Shown in pieces: positions 60,814 to 64,000 of a stretch of 64,000 bases of DNA. How positions within the stretch are numbered: the stretch's first letter is position 1; each line of letters opens with the position of its first letter. The stretch comes from Coprococcus sp. (GTDB lineage: Bacteria; Bacillota; Clostridia; Lachnospirales; Lachnospiraceae). A model generated the notes under the pieces. That model worked only from the letters and a program-made list of their open reading frames with translations, did not search any database and had not been told where the DNA came from. The position numbers and the translations under genes are program-made. The stretch spans positions 124,001 through 188,000 of the forward strand of contig JAGBHU010000016.1 of assembly GCA_017935345.1 (NCBI GenBank). Reading direction: 5' to 3'.

Positions 60814-61683
60814 ATGGTTAACTATAGCAATGTTTATGGAAACGGAAATGCTGTCCTCGTTAATGAATTAGGAAGCTTTAAGGTTATTGAGCATCAAAGG
60901 GATTTGAGTGTATCTCCATATAGTGCCGTATCGGAATATTTTGCCGCAAAGATGAACTTAAAAAGACGTCAGGTCATGGTAGAGCTGAATAATTCGGGAT
61001 GCATCCTTCAGGCGGGAGCGATGCAGTGGATCAGTGGAAATGTAAATGTAAGCTCCGGTATATCAGGTGTCGGGAATTTTCTTAGTAAGGCAGTTCAGTC
61101 TAAGGTAACAGGAGAGACACTCTCAAAGCCTGAATATAAGGGCACGGGTGTAGTAATGCTTGAGCCTACCTATCAATATATTCTGTTGATAGATGTTTCA
61201 AAGTGGGGATGTATTGTACTTGATGACGGAATGTTTCTTGCATGTGAAGATACGCTTACACAGAAGGTTGTATCCAGAAAGAACCTGTCATCGGCGGTGC
61301 TTGGCGGCGAAGGCTTATTTAACCTTTCTCTGATGGGAAACGGAATTCTTGCTTGTGAGAGTCCTGTTCCTATGGATGAATTGATACAGGTTAATTTGCA
61401 GAATGATACAATGAAAATAGATGGAAATATGGCAGTTGCATGGTCCGGTTCCTTGGAATTTACCGTAGAAAAATCCACGAAGGGGCTGATAGGCTCTGCG
61501 GTGTCAGGTGAAGGCTTTGTAAATGTGTATAGAGGAACAGGCTCAATTCTGCTAGCTCCGACGATAAAGGCAGGTTCCGGTAAGCCATCGGATTCCAATA
61601 GTGATAAGGGACCGAGTCAGGCACATACGCAAGGCGCATCGGTATCCGGTGTATTGGGCGGTATTATGGATATTCTTCATTAA
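60814..61683 (+). CDS. AIM24 family protein (second copy)
   Basis: A 289-residue paralogue of the previous gene, aligning from IEHQRDLSVSPYSAV through VAWSGSLEFTVEKSTKGLIGSAVSGEGFVNVYRGTGSILLAP, with an extra ~35-residue Ser/Gly-rich C-terminal tail (SGKPSDSNSDKGPSQ...). AAGGAGGTC precedes the ATG, 11 bp after the first copy, so they are co-translated. The tail may mediate partner or membrane contact. Confidence 0.9.
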   Translation: MVNYSNVYGNGNAVLVNELGSFKVIEHQRDLSVSPYSAVSEYFAAKMNLKRRQVMVELNNSGCILQAGAMQWISGNVNVSSGISGVGNFLSKAVQSKVTGETLSKPEYKGTGVVMLEPTYQYILLIDVSKWGCIVLDDGMFLACEDTLTQKVVSRKNLSSAVLGGEGLFNLSLMGNGILACESPVPMDELIQVNLQNDTMKIDGNMAVAWSGSLEFTVEKSTKGLIGSAVSGEGFVNVYRGTGSILLAPTIKAGSGKPSDSNSDKGPSQAHTQGASVSGVLGGIMDILH

Positions 61684-61736
61684 AATGAGACATATCAGAA
61701 TATTATAAAATGATTCGTGACTGTAGGAGTGGCGAT

Positions 61737-62678
61737 ATGGATATTGAAATTAAAAATAAACTGGATAGAATGGCGGTATATAAGGATCAATTCAAGGATG
61801 TATTTCCATGGGATAATGGAGTTATCAAATATATTGCAGCAATTATTTATTCCGGAATGGACGAGGAGATAGACATAGACAGACTGAATGAGATGAAAAA
61901 ACTGATTAATGACAATACCAGGCGTTTTTCGGCATTTAGAAATTCATTTCAACCGCTGCTTGCTATTTTGCTTTCTTTTGAGAAAGAACCGAAAGAGCTG
62001 TTCCTTAGGATGAAGGATATTGCACATCTATTTAAACAGGAAAAAATTGTCAATAATGCTTATACTGCTGCTGCGTGCTATTATATTGCGTCAAATGCCG
62101 ATGAGGCTGATGATCAGAAGATCGTTACATGCTTTAAACAACTGTATAGAGGAATCAAAAAAGAATATCCGTTGATTACAGGTGTTGACGATTATATGTA
62201 TTTTACTGTTATGGCAATTCAGGGACTTGAAGTACATGGGACAATAGAAAGAATCAATACGATTTCCGAGCAGCTTCAGGTTTGCGGGATGAAGAAAAAT
62301 GAACTGCAGGCACTTGCACTTACGGTTTTGCTTATGGAACATGATGATGAAGATTTGCTTTCAAAAGTTGTTGCGATGAGTGATACTTTGAAAGAAAAGG
62401 GTGTCTCCCTGAACAGTTTTGGTATTTCTGCAAGTATTGCCGTGTTGGCAGAGCTTGATGAAGCGGATTGCAGCATTGTTGATGTATTTTTAGAGACGGT
62501 TGCATATATCAGGACACTGGATGGTTATAGTGACGAATACATTGATGACGTTATGAGAACAATTATTGCAATATTATTTTTAACATATAGAAGCAGTCGG
62601 AAGGATTTGGTAGAAACCCAGACCTTATGTTATCTGGTTCTTATGATGTCATGTTCTTCAACCACATTATTATTGTAA
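61737..62678 (+). CDS. DUF4003-family protein
   Basis: A 313-residue, mostly alpha-helical cytosolic protein resembling the DUF4003 family: helices with AAIIYSGMDEEIDIDRL, NTRRFSAFRNSFQPLLAILLSFEKEP, NNAYTAAACYYIAS, and a Cys/Ser-rich end (LVLMMSCSSTTLLL). TAGGAG supports ATG 61737 over an upstream in-frame ATG (61710). Function unknown; it follows the AIM24 pair by 53 bp and may share a transcript. Confidence 0.7.
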   Translation: MDIEIKNKLDRMAVYKDQFKDVFPWDNGVIKYIAAIIYSGMDEEIDIDRLNEMKKLINDNTRRFSAFRNSFQPLLAILLSFEKEPKELFLRMKDIAHLFKQEKIVNNAYTAAACYYIASNADEADDQKIVTCFKQLYRGIKKEYPLITGVDDYMYFTVMAIQGLEVHGTIERINTISEQLQVCGMKKNELQALALTVLLMEHDDEDLLSKVVAMSDTLKEKGVSLNSFGISASIAVLAELDEADCSIVDVFLETVAYIRTLDGYSDEYIDDVMRTIIAILFLTYRSSRKDLVETQTLCYLVLMMSCSSTTLLL

Positions 62679-62707
62679 AGGAAAGAGCATATGCTCATGA
62701 AAATAAA

Positions 62708-62742
62708 CGGGTTGGAACAAGCTTTGCGGGTTCTGACCCTGT
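62708..62742 (+). promoter_or_regulatory. Small structured leader upstream of the NCS2 permease gene
   Basis: An ACGGGT...ACCC-T-GT outer stem encloses GAAC/GTTC with symmetrical TG/TG internal bases and a loop AAGCTTTGCG. It does not match the purine riboswitch core that I looked for. Confidence 0.35.
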
Positions 62743-62767
62743 AAATAAAATACAAAGGAGAGGGAAG

Positions 62768-64000
62768 ATGGATAAATTCTTCAAAATTTCAGAACGTGGT
62801 TCAACTGTCCGTACAGAGATCATGGCAGGAATCACGACATTTTTTGCGATGGCTTACATCGTACTTGTCAATCCGAATCAGGTGGCAGCAGAAGGAAAGA
62901 ATGGCTGGCTTGCCGGCATTATACCTGAACTTTCGGGTGACCTTGGAACTATGTGGAATGCTGTTTTTATAGCATCTGTATTAGTAGCAGTTATCGGTAC
63001 CCTGCTCATGGCATTTCTTGCAAAGATGCCATATGCACAGGCGTGTGGAATGGGATTAAACTCATTCTTCTGTACAACCTTTGTATCGGGTGCTGCATTT
63101 GCAGGATGCAGTGTTATAGAAGGGTATCAGTCAGGTCTTGTCATTGTATTCTTATCAGGTATTGTGTTCCTTATTCTGTCAATAACGGGACTTCGTCAGT
63201 ACATAGCAAAGGCAATGCCGGAATGTCTTAAGAAATCAATACCTGCCGGTATCGGATTATTTATTGCATTTATAGGACTGAAGGGTGCCGGAATCGTCGA
63301 ATCAAACCAGTATACACTTGTACAGTTCTTCGATTTCCATGGAACGATACAGAATGCCGAAACAGCAAGAGATGCATGGAATGCAATTGTTCCTGTAGTT
63401 GTTGCCTTAATCGGAATTATTATTATTGGTATTCTTGCAAAGTTAAATGTTAAGGGAAATATCGTTATCGGAATTATCGCTTCAACGATTTTGTATTATG
63501 TATTTAAGCTTGAGACACCTACTTTTGATGTAAGTAATATCGGTCAGTCATTCAAGGATTTTGCTGATATTGGTTTAGGCGGTCTCTTTAAGGGGGATGC
63601 ATGGTCAAATGCATTTAATGCAAGCTATATAGGTGGAATTTTCTCAGCAGTTATGCTGATTATTGTGTTCTGTCTTGTGGATATGTTTGATACGATCGGA
63701 ACATTGTATGGTACTGCATCACAGGCAAATATGCTTGATGAAAATGGGGACCCTGTCAATCTTGATAAGAGTATGATGTGTGATTCCATCGGTACTGTTT
63801 CAGGTGCATTACTCGGTACATCAACATGTACGACTTTTGTCGAATCAGCTTCCGGTATAGCAGCAGGTGGTAGAACAGGTCTTACAAGCTTGGTTACAGC
63901 TTTATGTTTTGTTGTTTGTCTGTTCCTTAGCCCGATTGCAGGTGTAATTCCTACATGTGCTACGGCACCGGCACTTATATTTGTTGGTGTTCTTATGGCA
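62768..64000 (+). CDS. NCS2-family purine permease (AzgA/PbuG-like), cut by window end
   Basis: The frame is open to position 64000, giving 411 residues of a longer polytopic transporter. It starts MDKFFKISERGSTVRTEIMAGITTFFAMAYIVLVNPNQVA, with GMGLNSFFCTTF, GITGLRQYIAKAMPE-like and IPAGIGLFIAFIGLKGAG segments, VDMFDTIGTLYG and the signature TCTTFVESASGIAAGGRTGLTSLVTAL. These match the AzgA/PbuG branch, proton-coupled importers of adenine, guanine or hypoxanthine in the cytoplasmic membrane. GGAGAGGGAAG precedes the ATG. It is complementary in function to purL at the other end of the window (salvage versus synthesis). Confidence 0.92.
   Translation, partial: MDKFFKISERGSTVRTEIMAGITTFFAMAYIVLVNPNQVAAEGKNGWLAGIIPELSGDLGTMWNAVFIASVLVAVIGTLLMAFLAKMPYAQACGMGLNSFFCTTFVSGAAFAGCSVIEGYQSGLVIVFLSGIVFLILSITGLRQYIAKAMPECLKKSIPAGIGLFIAFIGLKGAGIVESNQYTLVQFFDFHGTIQNAETARDAWNAIVPVVVALIGIIIIGILAKLNVKGNIVIGIIASTILYYVFKLETPTFDVSNIGQSFKDFADIGLGGLFKGDAWSNAFNASYIGGIFSAVMLIIVFCLVDMFDTIGTLYGTASQANMLDENGDPVNLDKSMMCDSIGTVSGALLGTSTCTTFVESASGIAAGGRTGLTSLVTALCFVVCLFLSPIAGVIPTCATAPALIFVGVLMA

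Noticed and set aside
1..64000. tRNA, rRNA, insertion sequence or prophage genes
   Set aside because: Intergenic gaps were read on both strands; no cloverleaf, rRNA core, transposase or integrase motif was seen.

Overview
The window looks like chromosomal DNA of a low-to-mid GC Gram-positive anaerobe of the Clostridia, most likely a Lachnospiraceae (Coprococcus/Lachnospira/Roseburia-like) gut bacterium. The basis is the single-chain clade II PurL, CodY together with BCAA biosynthesis genes, archaeal/fungal-type Asd, AGGAGG ribosome binding sites, and lineage-typical families (DUF6115, DUF4003, AIM24 pairs, BIG2 surface proteins, YfhO/CsbB-like glycosylation). The genus cannot be fixed by eye. 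Almost all genes are on the + strand; the only clear minus-strand gene is a LysR regulator. I saw no rRNA, tRNA, CRISPR array, prophage or insertion sequence.

Layout. 1-4.2 kb: the tail of an AstE/AspA-like gene, then purL with a strong terminator. 4.3-12.2 kb: a lipid-linked glycosylation cluster (YfhO-like, PTPS-related membrane protein, GtrB/CsbB-like GT2, second YfhO-like). 12.2-14.2 kb: a divergent lysR and a compact type III (RNA-protein) toxin-antitoxin module with two ~52-nt antitoxin repeats, a terminator and a ToxN/CptN/TenpN-like toxin lacking a normal start codon. 14.2-24.3 kb: amino-acid biosynthesis (leuC-leuD-leuB-ilvD-ilvB, serC-serA, asd), with a textbook LysR-type box about 65 bp upstream of the predicted leuC transcription start. 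24.5-28.5 kb: a secreted LRR + 10xBIG2 protein. 28.8-33.5 kb: P-loop kinase, DUF1015, a branching-enzyme-like pseudoenzyme, and MscS. 33.7-38.4 kb: a predicted peptide-ligase cluster (circularly permuted ATP-grasp, Alpha-E, transglutaminase, and an intact plus a zinc-site-degenerate AstE/AspA-like protein). 38.4-40.5 kb: two CobW-type GTPases. 40.8-45.7 kb: comM, dprA, topA, flanked by two inverted copies of a ~100-bp palindromic element. 46-56.1 kb: codY followed by an envelope-polymer region (DUF6115 protein, catalytic-less MltG-like protein, sulfatase-fold transferase, small membrane protein, YidC-TagF-like fusion, methyltransferase, nucleotidyltransferase-aminotransferase fusion). 56.2-58.2 kb: rpsB-tsf with a structured leader. 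58.3-64 kb: zinc-ribbon membrane protein, small membrane protein, two AIM24 proteins, DUF4003, and the start of an NCS2 purine permease.

How the parts connect. CodY normally senses branched-chain amino acids and the window holds a BCAA operon, though no convincing CodY box was found. Two separate regions (4.3-12.2 kb and 48-56 kb) appear to build or decorate cell-surface polymers. The most unusual items are the type III TA module wedged between lysR and leuC, the ATP-grasp/Alpha-E/transglutaminase/AstE cluster with an active-inactive paralogue pair, the YidC-TagF-like and cytidylyltransferase-aminotransferase fusions, and the degenerate GlgB.
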